DNA of 63,176 nucleotides, taken from assembly GCA_030849065.1 (NCBI GenBank), contig JASAON010001574.1, forward strand, positions 1-63,176, written 5' to 3'. The first letter of the stretch is position 1; each line of letters starts with the position of its first letter. Below the pieces are notes generated by a model. It was not told the origin of the DNA, ran no database searches, and saw only the letters and a list, made by a program, of their open reading frames with translations. Source of the stretch: Jaenimonas drosophilae. Its lineage: Eukaryota; Euglenozoa; Kinetoplastea; Trypanosomatida; Trypanosomatidae. Positions 21,450 to 31,713 of the stretch are shown here, in pieces. Position numbers and translations under genes: made by a program.

Positions 21450-22271
21450 TCACTTCTTGTTTCCACGCGTACCACCACCTTCCTCCTTTGCTGACGTGAC
21501 GAGATCAAGCACCTGACGTGTTACATCCATAATGTGCTTGAAGCGGTCCGGCCCGAGAAGAATGCCACCAAACCACCGCGTCACGACCACCACAAATCCA
21601 TCCACCTTCAAGTGATCCAACAAGAAGAGCATCTTCACTGCTGCACCCGTCTCGCCATCATCGTCGCTGTCCATGTGGCGTAGGCCACACGCATCCGTAA
21701 AGCGGTAGGCCCAGATGGTTGGGTGCGCCGCCGCGGCAATGTGCCGATCGGAGCGGAGGTGCTGCACGACCATCCTCACCTCCTCCACGCTCGAAACAGG
21801 TGCGATGTGCGCCAGAAAACGTGATTTGCGGTCGGAGATGATCTCACTCGTGCGGAGCTCCACCGAGCTCGCCAGCTGTTGGTGTTGTGCGTGCATCCTC
21901 TCTTCTTCCCACGCAATGTGTTGGTCCGCCGCCTGTGCCGCCTCCGCCGCCTTCTTCTCCTTCATTTCCTCCGCAAGGGCGATAGAGAGCTGCAGAAGCT
22001 CCACGAGCATCGGGGAGCCCACAATGATGTTGGCACGCATTCGTTGATGGAGCTCCGCAGAGAAGTCGCTCACGAGCTGCGCATTGGGTCCGGTGGTGAT
22101 GAAGAGAGATGGGTAGCTCACGTCGGGATAGGACTGCGATGATACATCAATCTGCAGCACAAAACCAAACGGAAGTTGTGTAACAAGACCTCGTGCATCC
22201 TCCAGAGGAGTGCATTCGTCAGAGTACATCCCCAGCACCATCTCCAACTCATCCGCAACATCGAAGGACAT
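21450..22271 (-). CDS. IMPACT: IMPACT/YIH1 homologue (RWD + UPF0029 domains)
   Basis: This 273-residue protein has an N-terminal RWD domain (about residues 1-110, starting VADELEMVLGMYSDEC), a helical linker, and a C-terminal IMPACT domain. The latter contains DRKSRFLAHIAPVSSVEEV, HPTIWAYRF, DDDGETGAAVKML and VVVTRWFGGILLGPDRF, all family signatures. IMPACT/YIH1 binds GCN1 and restrains activation of the eIF2-alpha kinase GCN2, tuning the amino-acid starvation response. The length is close to that of yeast YIH1. A Lys/Gly-rich tail follows. The ATG at 22271 fits the start of the RWD domain. Confidence 0.9.
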   Translation of the reverse strand: MSFDVADELEMVLGMYSDECTPLEDARGLVTQLPFGFVLQIDVSSQSYPDVSYPSLFITTGPNAQLVSDFSAELHQRMRANIIVGSPMLVELLQLSIALAEEMKEKKAAEAAQAADQHIAWEEERMHAQHQQLASSVELRTSEIISDRKSRFLAHIAPVSSVEEVRMVVQHLRSDRHIAAAAHPTIWAYRFTDACGLRHMDSDDDGETGAAVKMLFLLDHLKVDGFVVVVTRWFGGILLGPDRFKHIMDVTRQVLDLVTSAKEEGGGTRGNKK

Positions 22272-22839
22272 CTCTCCGACTACTGTGCGTGTGTGAGTGT
22301 GAGAGAAGTTGTTAGAAGTTGGTGGCTAAGCTACGGATTCTGTGCTGCACATGCAGTGTGCGTGATGTGAAGGGGGGAGTGAGGAGAGGAGGCGAATACG
22401 GACCAAAAAAAAAACACACATACACACAACACAATGAGATGGCGCCACATGCATCATCAACAACAACAGGAATGACTTGGTGAAGTACAGTTATTCAGCT
22501 TCTGCATCCCACAAAACAACCGTACTACTGAATTTTTTGATGATGTGAAAAAGAGTCGATCCAACCACCACATTCACGTCCGTTGGCAGTGCTCCAGCCT
22601 CGCACGTAACAGACCATATAAGGAGCTTTTGTTGCTGAGCTGCAGGAGAGAAAAAGAGGGGCACACGTAGATTGTACGTGTGAGTGTGTGTGTGTGTGTG
22701 GGTGTGCGGGTGAGAGAGTAGGATGATCCATCCTGCTGCCAGGCTGATCCACGACTGCCGTGGTGTGCGTGAGCCACACACACACACACACACATCACCG
22801 ACGGCATCATGAATGAAGATAATGAGAAACAAACCTTCA
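22272..22839. other. Intergenic region with GT/CA microsatellites
   Basis: The 0.57-kb spacer carries a GT run (22684-22700), a CA run (about 22775-22793) and an A-run (22405-22413). It contains no supported gene. Confidence 0.5.
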
Positions 22840-24834
22840 TCACTTCTGCGTACCGCAGTCTTCAATGAGGTCGTCCATCTTGGCCTGCATCTCGAGCACC
22901 GCGGAGGAGAGGTGATTCAGCACCAGCGAGACCTCCTTCTGGAATTTATCGTTGCTCACCACGATTTGTTGCATCTGCATCTCCATCATCTCCTTGAGCT
23001 CCTGCTGCTGCACCATGACGCGATCCAGCTTGGCATTCCACTGGTGAAGCTCCTCCGTGGAGAGGGGCCCACTACCTTGGCGACGAACAGCACCAGAAGA
23101 GGGTGATGGTGATGATGATGGTGGTGGCATCGTTGTGCTTGTGGTTGTGGCTGGGACTGATGGGGCGGGGAAGAGTGGCTCCGGCACTGGCTGCTGATGA
23201 TAGAGATGCCACGCCCGCTTCATGAAGTACTCCGCACGATTTGGCTGATGTGCGCATCGGCTGAGGAGGTTGCGTGTTGTGATACTCACGCGGTAAGTCC
23301 GCTGCACCTCCATGAGGTTGGGGTCGGAGAGGAAGTGGCGATTCGCCACCGGCACATCCCCCCGCAAGTCCTCCACGGGCTGATCTGACACCCCATGTGG
23401 GTGGTAGTAGTAGGCACTTCCCGAGAACACAAGAAGTGAGCCAGGCTCCATCACCACACGCTGCACCGGTTGTTGTTGGCCAATATCACCCTCGGCAAAC
23501 TTGAAGGTATCGTTGTAGTGATTCATGGGCTCATCCATGTAGGGCTCACGGCGTGGGAAAAAATTCATGACGCTCGTGGAGGCCAGAGAGAGAACGGATA
23601 CAACGGGGATGTAGATGGGGCCATCACAGTGTGGCCCGATGCCTTCGCCACACTGGTATTCGTGAATCCGCACGCTGTTGGGGAAGCTGCTCGGGGTGAA
23701 GATGCCGTCGTAGACGAGCATGTCGGTGCATGCCTGCACCCATGGAGGTAAGTTGGCGTCTGAGACGAAGCTCTTGTTGCAGGTGGGGCACATGCTGCAG
23801 CCCCACTCCTGCACCGTGCGCTTCTTGATGCTCGATTTGAGCTCTGCCGGGGTCGTACGCACCCGCTCCACGATCTGCGCGGATTCCTCTGGGGTGAGGT
23901 AGTTGGGGATGTAGTAGATGCCAGGGATGCTGCCCACGGCGTAGTCCTCCAGATTCAGGTGAAAGGGCCCCGATGGTGCATCAGTGCTGGATGGTGTGTT
24001 GGGGCTGGCAGAGGAGGCTGCAGCAGCAGCAGCAGCAGCAGCCTCTGCACGTCGCAGGTGTGATGTGAGCTGGAGTGGCTCAGGAAAGACTTGCTGAAAG
24101 ACGGCCATGAGCTCCGGGTTGGGCTCCCACGGCGGCGGTGCCGACGAGGGCTCCCACGGGCTGAGCTTCGCCGCGTTGAAGGGCCCCTGTTTCTCCTCAC
24201 CCACACTGCCACTCTCCTTCTCTTTGTTGTTGTTGTTGTTATCCGTCTTGTTTTTATCCAGCTTGCTCCACACACCAGACAAGGACTGCGTGCGGTAGTT
24301 GTTGGCCGGTGAATGAACGTGATTAACCATGCCAAAGACGCTGAAGCGGAGGCCGTAGGTGTCGGAGAGGGCGGCCGTCTGCGCGTATGTGTACGTCTCG
24401 AGCTCCATGGAGAAAGCGGTACCCACCTCCCCGGCCGTTGTGAGCTCCATCTTGCCAATACCGTGGCCCAGGCCGTTAGCGGGTCGGTAGAAGACGGTGC
24501 CATCCTCCTCCACAAACATCTCACCCTGGAGGTCTTCCGTCATAACGAGCCATGGACCGCGCAGATCGGCGATGCACGCGTTGATGGCTGGGGTGGAGGT
24601 GATGTCGGCGGTTAAGTCGGCCTTCACATCGGCCAAATCCGGAGAAAAGTGTGGGGTGGCGTGAGTGAAGCCCTTCATCTGCATCTCCGCGGAGAGGTTG
24701 CCACTGGGGGCACCTGCAGCTGCTGAGGTTGCTGTTGTGGTGGTGGCCACACCGCGAACAGGAATGCTCAATGAGGAATTCATGATCGCACCCAGCCAAC
24801 GGGTCATGCACGACTGCAAACGAAGGCTTTTCAT
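22840..24834 (-). CDS. ALKBH6-like AlkB-family Fe(II)/2-oxoglutarate dioxygenase, probably mitochondrial
   Basis: The start is ATG 24834; the upstream frame lacks an ATG, and a strong splice acceptor lies 42 nt upstream. The protein has 664 residues. Residues 1-40 are rich in Arg, Ser and Leu without acidic residues, like a mitochondrial presequence. A unique region of about 280 residues follows. The AlkB domain runs from IPGIYYIPNYLTPEES to the RVSIT..N segment: it has LPPWVQ, an H.D pair in GPHCDGPIYIP (two iron ligands), YYHPHGVSD (distal His) and RVSIT (2-oxoglutarate Arg). The order and spacing match ALKBH6. A Cys cluster CSMCPTC, absent from the animal protein, lies between WG and LPPW. 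The C-terminus is Pro/Ser-rich, then a coiled coil. The substrate is unknown. Confidence 0.8.
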   Translation of the reverse strand: MKSLRLQSCMTRWLGAIMNSSLSIPVRGVATTTTATSAAAGAPSGNLSAEMQMKGFTHATPHFSPDLADVKADLTADITSTPAINACIADLRGPWLVMTEDLQGEMFVEEDGTVFYRPANGLGHGIGKMELTTAGEVGTAFSMELETYTYAQTAALSDTYGLRFSVFGMVNHVHSPANNYRTQSLSGVWSKLDKNKTDNNNNNKEKESGSVGEEKQGPFNAAKLSPWEPSSAPPPWEPNPELMAVFQQVFPEPLQLTSHLRRAEAAAAAAAAASSASPNTPSSTDAPSGPFHLNLEDYAVGSIPGIYYIPNYLTPEESAQIVERVRTTPAELKSSIKKRTVQEWGCSMCPTCNKSFVSDANLPPWVQACTDMLVYDGIFTPSSFPNSVRIHEYQCGEGIGPHCDGPIYIPVVSVLSLASTSVMNFFPRREPYMDEPMNHYNDTFKFAEGDIGQQQPVQRVVMEPGSLLVFSGSAYYYHPHGVSDQPVEDLRGDVPVANRHFLSDPNLMEVQRTYRVSITTRNLLSRCAHQPNRAEYFMKRAWHLYHQQPVPEPLFPAPSVPATTTSTTMPPPSSSPSPSSGAVRRQGSGPLSTEELHQWNAKLDRVMVQQQELKEMMEMQMQQIVVSNDKFQKEVSLVLNHLSSAVLEMQAKMDDLIEDCGTQK

Positions 24835-24876
24835 GTCGGCGTTGACGTTGTTGTGTGAGGGGGAAATATGCTCGCT

Positions 24877-24891
24877 CTGCAAAAAAATTAG
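24877..24891 (-). promoter_or_regulatory. Probable trans-splice acceptor for the ALKBH6-like gene
   Basis: On the minus strand the sequence reads CTAATTTTTTTGCAG: a CTAAT branch-like motif, seven T, then CAG. The mRNA would begin at 24876, giving a 42-nt 5' UTR before ATG 24834. This also excludes the upstream non-ATG extension. Confidence 0.6.
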
Positions 24892-25586
24892 TGTCGGTGA
24901 TGATGATGAATATGATTATGTGTGTGTGTGTGTGTGATGGAGGTTCCCCAACAACGTTAAGCTGCCACACAATGATATAGTCGCTTGAAGGGAGAAATTA
25001 GAGAAGAAGATGAGCAAATGATGTTGTCGCAACAACTGTTGCAGTGACTCCATGACTACAGGCATGTGTGTATGTATGTACGCGTTGTAAGATCCATCCA
25101 CGTGCTGCGGTACATCACCAACTCTATCCAAGAAACCAGATATCTCCACCATCATTCGAAGTAAGACACACACATACAAATCCACCAGTGTCGTAGTGGA
25201 TGGTGATGGTCACAGCAAGGGGTAACAGAAGAAAGAAAAAGAAGTACTTCACCCGTAAATAGTACACAAGAAAGCATTGAAGTACGTCATGAAAATATAC
25301 GAACTTGATTGTAGTGTGTGTGTGTGTGTGTGTGAAGGTGCAACCACCAGCCACAAGAGTGTGTGTGTGTGTGCTGTGGAGCTATTCTAAGATACAAGGA
25401 AAAAATATATACCGTGGACCCCACGACAACGTTGCGGAAGTTGTGCGTGCATCTAACGTGCGCAGGACACACCACAAGACTAATAATCAAGCAGCCACCA
25501 GCGCGTGTATGTGGCAAGGAGGAGGAGGAGGAAGTGAATGGCAGCCAAATGTACTCCTCACTTCGCGTGTGTGGAGCACACACACA
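24892..25586. repeat. Intergenic region with GT microsatellites
   Basis: GT runs occur at about 24919-24936, 25315-25334 and 25360-25371. No supported gene is seen. The stretch joins the 3' region of the multi-C2 gene and the 5' region of the ALKBH6-like gene. Confidence 0.5.
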
Positions 25587-28500
25587 TTAGTACCGCAGCT
25601 GTGGGGTGGTGTCTAGCTGCTGCGTGTAGCTGTGGTTGTTCGTCACGGAGGAGATCTCCATGGAGGTGTTGGGGTACTTGGAGGACTGATCGTAACGACT
25701 CACAGGGGGTGGGGTGCCTTGGCCACCACGGCTTCTACTCACGTCTGCCCCAGCCGATGTGTTGTTGCGCATCCGCTGGGTCGATGTGTCTTGCGGATGC
25801 TCTTCCTGCTGCCCATTGTGCTTGCTACGTGGTGGGTAGCAGCTCGATGTGGGCATCTCCTCCGCCTGCCGCCGTTGCCGTCGGCCCTCGCTCTCCCGTG
25901 CCGCCGCCGCCCGCTCCGCCTCCTCGCGTTGTGCGTACTCCGTCAAGCGGCGCTCAAAGAGATCAAAATGAAGATCGCGCAAACGTGAAGTATCTTGCTT
26001 CTCCAGCGACTCACGCACCTGCTGCGTGGAGGGCATCACCTTGGGCAGTGGCGGGGCCAGACGCAGCCACGACGGGATAGGCTCCACCTCGGCATCTGCG
26101 GCATGCACCGACAGGGAGAGGTCCGCCACCACAAACCACCGCCCATTCTTTTGTTGCGGGGGCACGCGGTAGTAGGGCGCCTCGGCGGGTGGCGCACGGC
26201 CACTGGCGTCCGTGGCACACCCACTCACCACCGGCACCGTGATGAAGCCCTGCTGTTGTTGTTGCTGCTGTTGCACCTCTGGGGTGAGGAGTGCGCGTAG
26301 GGAGAGCGCGGCGCGGCCGAGCTCAATCGGCGGCTCGACGGGCTCCTTCTCTTCTTCAACGTACGGGGAGGCGTAGGGGCTGGGCTCCTTGGGCTTGCCA
26401 CGTGCCTCCAACACAATGAGGAGAGGTGCGTCGCGGGTGGATTCACGCACGGATTCAGGGATATCCAGCCGCAAACACATGAATCCAAGAGGATTAAAGG
26501 GGTCGCGGTAGATGCCCTGCGAGCTGCTCTCACGTGGGGTGATGATGAAGGAGTGGTGCTCTGCGCTCGCCACGCAGGCATCTCCGAAGCGGGCAGTGAT
26601 ACGGAGGATGCGCTTCTCCGGCACAAAAGGCTCGGGGAGGGAATCCACGTCGAGCATGTGCAGGGCATGGACCTTCACGTAGGCGGTGGCGGCGATGGGT
26701 CGGCGCAGCATCACGTGCCGCATCGAGGCGTGTGCCGTGCGTGGATCCATGAATTGGGTCACGAAGGGGTGCACGTCCTGGAGCAGAGATGGGGTGTAGC
26801 TCCGCAGGAGTGAGGCCACGTTGCGTTGCGCCACATCCACCATGCGCAGAGACTCGGCAGAGGTGGGCACGTGCCGACGTCGGTGATCTACAATGGCCGT
26901 GCCGTTCTCCCGCTGCTCAAGGTAGGCCAAGGAGAGCCCAACGAAGCAGGTGATGCTTTCATTGCCTTCGTCAAAGAGTGGCACCCACACCTCGCAGAAG
27001 TTGGGGGCGTCGGAGAAGGAGGCAATGGCGGCACTGAGCGAGGCGGAGCCAACATGCACGTTGCGGGAGAGGGTGTAGGCCTGGCCCACCTTCACACGCA
27101 AGGCCAGGTGATGCACATCGAGGAGGTTAACGAGAATCACCTCATGGCGCTTGTCGCGGAGGTCCACCTCACCGGTGCCGTTGTCGGGCACCTCCAGCTT
27201 CTTGAGGCGGAAGAGCTGGTCCTCGCCGTGCTCCACCTTGATGTAGTAGCGCCCCTTTGGCAAACCACGTACACCGAGCAGGGCAAGGCTGAGCTGTGGT
27301 CGTGCCTGTGGGCGTGTGTAGAGCTTCGCCAGACGGTTCAGGTGCGGATCAGCCAGCTCGCGGTCGTTGGGCATCGTGCTCTGAATCACGGCGAGGCGAT
27401 GGAGCTGCTCCGAGGCGAGGCGATAGAGGATGGTGGCGAGGCGCACACGAAGTGGGAGGGTGAGATCCCACCCCGGCCAGACGGAGGGCCGGAATCCGTG
27501 GCCTTCCGGGTGCAGATCCACTTCCATCGCCCCTTGCGCAAAGGCACCACGGCGTCCAGCGTGCATCACCAGCGGCAGACGCACCAGGGGCTGTGGCTCC
27601 CCCGTGGAGAGCACCGACAGGGGCACCGTCACTCGGCCCAGCTCACGGTCCACGGTACCACCAGCCCCCGCACCTTCCTCAAAGAGAGTGAGGGTGATGA
27701 CATCATCACTCGCCACCACGTAGGAGAGCTGAAAACTCTGGTCCAGCGGGTAGGAGGCCTTATCTTCCTTCGTCTTGGCGAGAGGGTCGGGCACCCGACC
27801 TTCCTCACGCTCCTTCCGCTCATGCTCCGCCTCATTCACAACAGTTGTGGCCGCCCCACGACTGTAGAAGAGGCCGGTGCTGATGGCCACATAGAGCCGT
27901 CGTGAGGTGCCACGGCCATCTCCGTGTTCTTCTCCATCCTCACTGGAGAGGCTGTTGGCGCGACCACTGCCGTTGTAGGGGTAGCGTTGTTCGCCTTCCT
28001 TGGCTTGTTCGGCCTCGATGCGATTGGCCTCGGTGACAGACTCACGCGTGAAGGCCAGACGCCGCTGCTCCTTGGGCTCCTTCACAATGGCACTGTCGGT
28101 GGACCGGCAAATGGGGTACCAACGACGGCACCGCACCGTCACTGCCGCAAAGGGTGGCTGCTCTCCAAAGGCAGAGAGCTCACGCAGGAAGTGGTTGTAG
28201 TCGGAGATGGCGGCATCATCCAAGAGCGGATCGAGCTCGTGGAGCTTGTCACGACGGTACCGCCACAAGAACAACAACAAGGAGTTGCGGATCTGTCCCC
28301 GACGGTGCTGCTCCGCCTCCTTGGGCTTCGTTCGGTCCGCCCGACGTGATTCAGGCGTGAGAAGCAAACACAGGTCGAGCTCCACGATGCCACACACCGT
28401 GGCACGGTCGGTGCCAAAGTCCTGCACCAAGGTGCACTCCATCTTGCCCGTAGGCTCTCCGGGAAGAAGATGGCGCAACGAGACTAAACACATGCCAAGA

Positions 28501-31172
28501 AGGGGTTCCTTCCGACTGGCACCGACATGCACTCGCACCTCTACACACTTCTCCATCCGAGCCTCGGGCGTCCATGGCAGCTCAATCGGCTGATCACCAA
28601 AGCACTTGGCAGCACCTCGGAAGTAGGTGAGATTATCAATGCCACCACCGTCCAACCCGTCCACCACCTTCGTCGCTGGCACATCTTCTGGGTAGGGGCG
28701 GTCAGCGAGGGTGAGGAAGAGGGAGCAGCTCGTGAGCTCGGAGGAGCGGGGCGCGCCGTCCGGGTTCACCAGGTCGCGCACCTGAATCGGCCGCACAATC
28801 ACCACGTTGCCACGTTTGCTCTGCCGACTTCGAGTTGTATAGACGACGGGGGCGGATTCCTCGCGGTACTCACGTGGCTCTGCCGCGCGCTGTGAAGGGT
28901 CCTCCTCGGGTTGTTGTCGGCCACGTGTTTTCCGTTCTTGTTCTTGTTGTTGCTGCTTTGGATGTGCTTGTTCTGGTGTGGCGTTGCCATGGTTGTTGGT
29001 GCGTTGCCGACGATAGGCGTAGCTCTCCCGTCCATGACCTTCCTCGTTGGGCATCACCACCCCATGCTTCTCCAACACCTCTCCCGACTCATCCAGTGGG
29101 GAGCCTCTACAGTGGCCCATGAATACCTCCAGCCGATGCAAATCACAGGGCTGCCTACTCAATAGATGGTAGTGCAGCCGTTGATTAAGCTGCGCCTCCT
29201 CCTCCACCGTCAGGACGGCCTTGGTACGGCGAAGGTCCTCGCTCGCATCCTCGCAAATCGTGAGCTGCACCACACCACGTTCCTTGGCCCGCTCAGTCCC
29301 ACTCTGGCTTACAACGGGGGCAGTGAAGAGCTGCGTGCCCTTGCGGCGGTTTCCGACGTACAAAACCGCCACACCAATCCGGATAGACTTTTCAGGTGAG
29401 CGCACCGCTGCCGTCACCGTCAGCGTGATTTCCTCCCCATGCGCGGTGTTGGGGCAGCGAAACACCTCATCGGAGAAGTACATGGTGGAGCGGTAGGGCT
29501 GCAGGCGTGTCTTGTGGCGGAAGCCGTTGCTGGACTCGAAGTACAGCGTGAAGTTTGGCACCGTTTCCTTGAGGAGGTCGTCGTCCTTCCAGTCGCGGTA
29601 AGGGCGTGCGGGGAGGTGCGTGCAGCTCAGGAGGGTTATGCGGAGCAGGCTCGACGGGCGTGCGCGTGTGCTCGGCTTGGCGGGGGCGGGCTGGCGTGGT
29701 GCGGGGGCTGGTCGCGCCGCCGACGGTGAGTTGGCCGACGCCTCCCCACGTGAGCGATTTTGGCGGAATTCGTCGTCCTCCTCGCATGCACGTATCTCCG
29801 ACACACTACCGAGATCACTTGGGGTGAGTTGGCGATTGCCACGTTTTTGTTGCTGATGTTGTTGTTGTTGCTGCCGTTGGGGGGCATCATCATCAGGGCC
29901 ACGACGCTCACGGTAGCCGCTGGCCACGGACTCCTCCGGTGTATATCGCCGCGATCGATCCTGCGGCTGACGTCTGCTGCTCGCCGATGGGCGGCTGGAC
30001 CTCGACGCCGGTTGTTGCCGTGAGGAGGTGGAGGCCCCATGACTACGGCTGACCTCCTCGTCGGAGTAGGTGCGTCGGATGGGATATCCGTCGTCGGAGT
30101 AGCTATAATCATTGCGATAGCTCGGCTCATCCTTCACAGGATGGCGGTTGCGATCGCGTGGCGTCGGGCGGCGGTCGGAGCGCGACCTGGTCTGGTACCG
30201 TGAGGAGGCCCCACGACTTTCACTGTCTCGTGAATATCGGCTGCTGTTGGAGTAGCTGTGGCGCCGGCGTTCTGGTGTGCGGCGACGATCATCTTCATAA
30301 TCATCGCGGTAGCGTTGTGGTTTACCACGCGAGCGCCGTGATGATGCCCCACCACTACGGCTATCATTGTGGTTGGAGTAGCTTCGGTCGTTGCGGTTTG
30401 CCCGTTCTGGTGTACGTGGTCGAGAGCGTTGTTGTGCTGCGTGTCTGCCACGGTCAGACCTCTGCCGCCGTGAGGATGCGCCTTGATCACTCGGGTTGGA
30501 GTAGCTCCGCCGTGGTGGGTAGTCGTCTGAGTAGCTGCGGTCGTTGCGGTACGTTTGATCTGGATCGGCGGTGGCGGCACGTTGGGCGCCTCCTTGGGCA
30601 TATCGACGTGGCGGAGTCTTGGGGCTGCGCTTGCGCGGTGGTGGCCTGCGCTGAGGTGGCTCATGCGTGGCACTACGGGTGAGAGCTCGATCGCGTGGGG
30701 CGGCTGCGGGTGGTGGTGGTGGCGGTGCCTGTGGTTGGCCATCACGACGCTGCACATCGCGTTGATTCCACGCGTCTTGACGCACCGGCCGGGCCATGGG
30801 TGGCGGTGGCGGATTGCGCTTCGTTTGATTGTTGTACCCGCGTGCAGAAGATGCCGATGTGGTTGGTGAGGAGATGGGGGAGGAGTAGGAGCGACGACGA
30901 TTGCCAGAAGGTGGAGGTGCGGTGTGTTGGCGCCGCCAATTGTCGGTGCTCCGCGCACCACCCGAGCGGGCCTTTTCTTCATCACCATCTCCATCTTGGC
31001 CCGCTCCTTGGAGGTGGGCTAGGCTGGTGTCTGGGCAGCCCTCCTGCCGCACGTAGGGCTCCTCCGCCTGCTGAATGTGGCGGTAGTAGGTGTTTCCTTG
31101 GTAGTTGGCCTGATTGGCACATGCACCAGATTGGTACTCTAAATCACTGCTGTGATTGTTGTTGTGTGGCAT
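25587..31172 (-). CDS. Large multi-C2-like domain protein with Arg/Ser-rich tandem repeats
   Basis: This 1861-residue protein is not matched to a named family. Residues 1-205 are Pro/Arg/Gln-rich. Residues 208-412 hold four imperfect 48-60-residue repeats with the core RND-SYS...SYS...GASSR...R-TPE. From about residue 508 there are several beta-rich modules that look like divergent C2 domains, for example RITLLSCTHLPARPYRDWKD, VVIVRPIQVRDLVNPDG and LSLALLGVRGLPKGRYYIKV; they recur to about residue 1650. The C-terminus is a charged helix and a Gln/Ser/Thr-rich tail. C2 domains usually bind membranes, calcium or proteins; with few clustered Asp residues visible in the loops these may be calcium-independent. 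RPGRIP1/CC2D2-like ciliary C2 proteins are possible relatives. The ATG at 31172 is a clear start. Confidence 0.75.
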   Translation of the reverse strand: MPHNNNHSSDLEYQSGACANQANYQGNTYYRHIQQAEEPYVRQEGCPDTSLAHLQGAGQDGDGDEEKARSGGARSTDNWRRQHTAPPPSGNRRRSYSSPISSPTTSASSARGYNNQTKRNPPPPPMARPVRQDAWNQRDVQRRDGQPQAPPPPPPAAAPRDRALTRSATHEPPQRRPPPRKRSPKTPPRRYAQGGAQRAATADPDQTYRNDRSYSDDYPPRRSYSNPSDQGASSRRQRSDRGRHAAQQRSRPRTPERANRNDRSYSNHNDSRSGGASSRRSRGKPQRYRDDYEDDRRRTPERRRHSYSNSSRYSRDSESRGASSRYQTRSRSDRRPTPRDRNRHPVKDEPSYRNDYSYSDDGYPIRRTYSDEEVSRSHGASTSSRQQPASRSSRPSASSRRQPQDRSRRYTPEESVASGYRERRGPDDDAPQRQQQQQHQQQKRGNRQLTPSDLGSVSEIRACEEDDEFRQNRSRGEASANSPSAARPAPAPRQPAPAKPSTRARPSSLLRITLLSCTHLPARPYRDWKDDDLLKETVPNFTLYFESSNGFRHKTRLQPYRSTMYFSDEVFRCPNTAHGEEITLTVTAAVRSPEKSIRIGVAVLYVGNRRKGTQLFTAPVVSQSGTERAKERGVVQLTICEDASEDLRRTKAVLTVEEEAQLNQRLHYHLLSRQPCDLHRLEVFMGHCRGSPLDESGEVLEKHGVVMPNEEGHGRESYAYRRQRTNNHGNATPEQAHPKQQQQEQERKTRGRQQPEEDPSQRAAEPREYREESAPVVYTTRSRQSKRGNVVIVRPIQVRDLVNPDGAPRSSELTSCSLFLTLADRPYPEDVPATKVVDGLDGGGIDNLTYFRGAAKCFGDQPIELPWTPEARMEKCVEVRVHVGASRKEPLLGMCLVSLRHLLPGEPTGKMECTLVQDFGTDRATVCGIVELDLCLLLTPESRRADRTKPKEAEQHRRGQIRNSLLLFLWRYRRDKLHELDPLLDDAAISDYNHFLRELSAFGEQPPFAAVTVRCRRWYPICRSTDSAIVKEPKEQRRLAFTRESVTEANRIEAEQAKEGEQRYPYNGSGRANSLSSEDGEEHGDGRGTSRRLYVAISTGLFYSRGAATTVVNEAEHERKEREEGRVPDPLAKTKEDKASYPLDQSFQLSYVVASDDVITLTLFEEGAGAGGTVDRELGRVTVPLSVLSTGEPQPLVRLPLVMHAGRRGAFAQGAMEVDLHPEGHGFRPSVWPGWDLTLPLRVRLATILYRLASEQLHRLAVIQSTMPNDRELADPHLNRLAKLYTRPQARPQLSLALLGVRGLPKGRYYIKVEHGEDQLFRLKKLEVPDNGTGEVDLRDKRHEVILVNLLDVHHLALRVKVGQAYTLSRNVHVGSASLSAAIASFSDAPNFCEVWVPLFDEGNESITCFVGLSLAYLEQRENGTAIVDHRRRHVPTSAESLRMVDVAQRNVASLLRSYTPSLLQDVHPFVTQFMDPRTAHASMRHVMLRRPIAATAYVKVHALHMLDVDSLPEPFVPEKRILRITARFGDACVASAEHHSFIITPRESSSQGIYRDPFNPLGFMCLRLDIPESVRESTRDAPLLIVLEARGKPKEPSPYASPYVEEEKEPVEPPIELGRAALSLRALLTPEVQQQQQQQQGFITVPVVSGCATDASGRAPPAEAPYYRVPPQQKNGRWFVVADLSLSVHAADAEVEPIPSWLRLAPPLPKVMPSTQQVRESLEKQDTSRLRDLHFDLFERRLTEYAQREEAERAAAARESEGRRQRRQAEEMPTSSCYPPRSKHNGQQEEHPQDTSTQRMRNNTSAGADVSRSRGGQGTPPPVSRYDQSSKYPNTSMEISSVTNNHSYTQQLDTTPQLRY
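29937..30551 (-). repeat. Four imperfect Arg/Ser-rich repeats in the C2 protein
   Basis: Each unit is about 48-60 codons and carries the ordered motifs (Y/N)RND.SYS, R.(S/T)YS, GASSR and R.TP(E/R). Approximate unit limits are residues 208-258, 259-306, 307-352 and 353-412. The region is disordered-looking and rich in potential phosphorylation sites. Confidence 0.75.
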
Positions 31173-31713
31173 TGGCCAGAACTACTGAATGATGATGACG
31201 ATGACGACGAACGTCGTGGACTGTTTCTTGTGCTGCCTGAAATGCGTGGTAGCACTCTACTCACTGACAGGTTCTGCTCGCTCAATTGTGTTCGTTCGTT
31301 AACTAACAAAAGAAAGCACGAGTAGAGCACGGTTAATGGGTGAAGCTGTAATAATCAAAGAAAGACAACGAAAAATGTACGTGGAGGTGTTGATGAATGT
31401 GCGTGTGTGTGGTTGGAAGAGAAGATGCCAGGTATCTTCTTCTTGACCTCGTCCTCACCAACCCACACGTCTATGTCGGTGTTTTCCACGCACACACTAA
31501 TCTAGGCTAAATTGAAGAAGAAGCAGAAACGGTAGGTAAGAATGTATTTTTGTGCGTCACAACAACATTCAAGTTGAGCTTTGTGCAGTCGTTCTAACGC
31601 AGGTGTGTTGTCTGCTGGCTCCATGAGCCGACGACAAACAACAAGGTTCGTCATGCAGTATTGATGTTCTTAAGCGTTGAGGGAAGGGGTGTTGTTGTTG
31701 TTGTTGTGTGTGG
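31173..31713. other. Intergenic region with splice-acceptor-like tract for the C2 gene
   Basis: On the minus strand 31321-31305 reads GTGCTTTCTTTTGTTAG, a pyrimidine tract ending in AG, which would give a 132-nt 5' UTR for the C2 gene. The rest holds GTT repeats near 31690-31706 and no supported gene. Confidence 0.5.

Noticed and set aside
26826..27905. A 359-codon plus-strand frame opposite the multi-C2 gene.
   Set aside because: His/Val/Gly-rich antisense shadow with no domain; the minus-strand frame is far longer and has modular structure.
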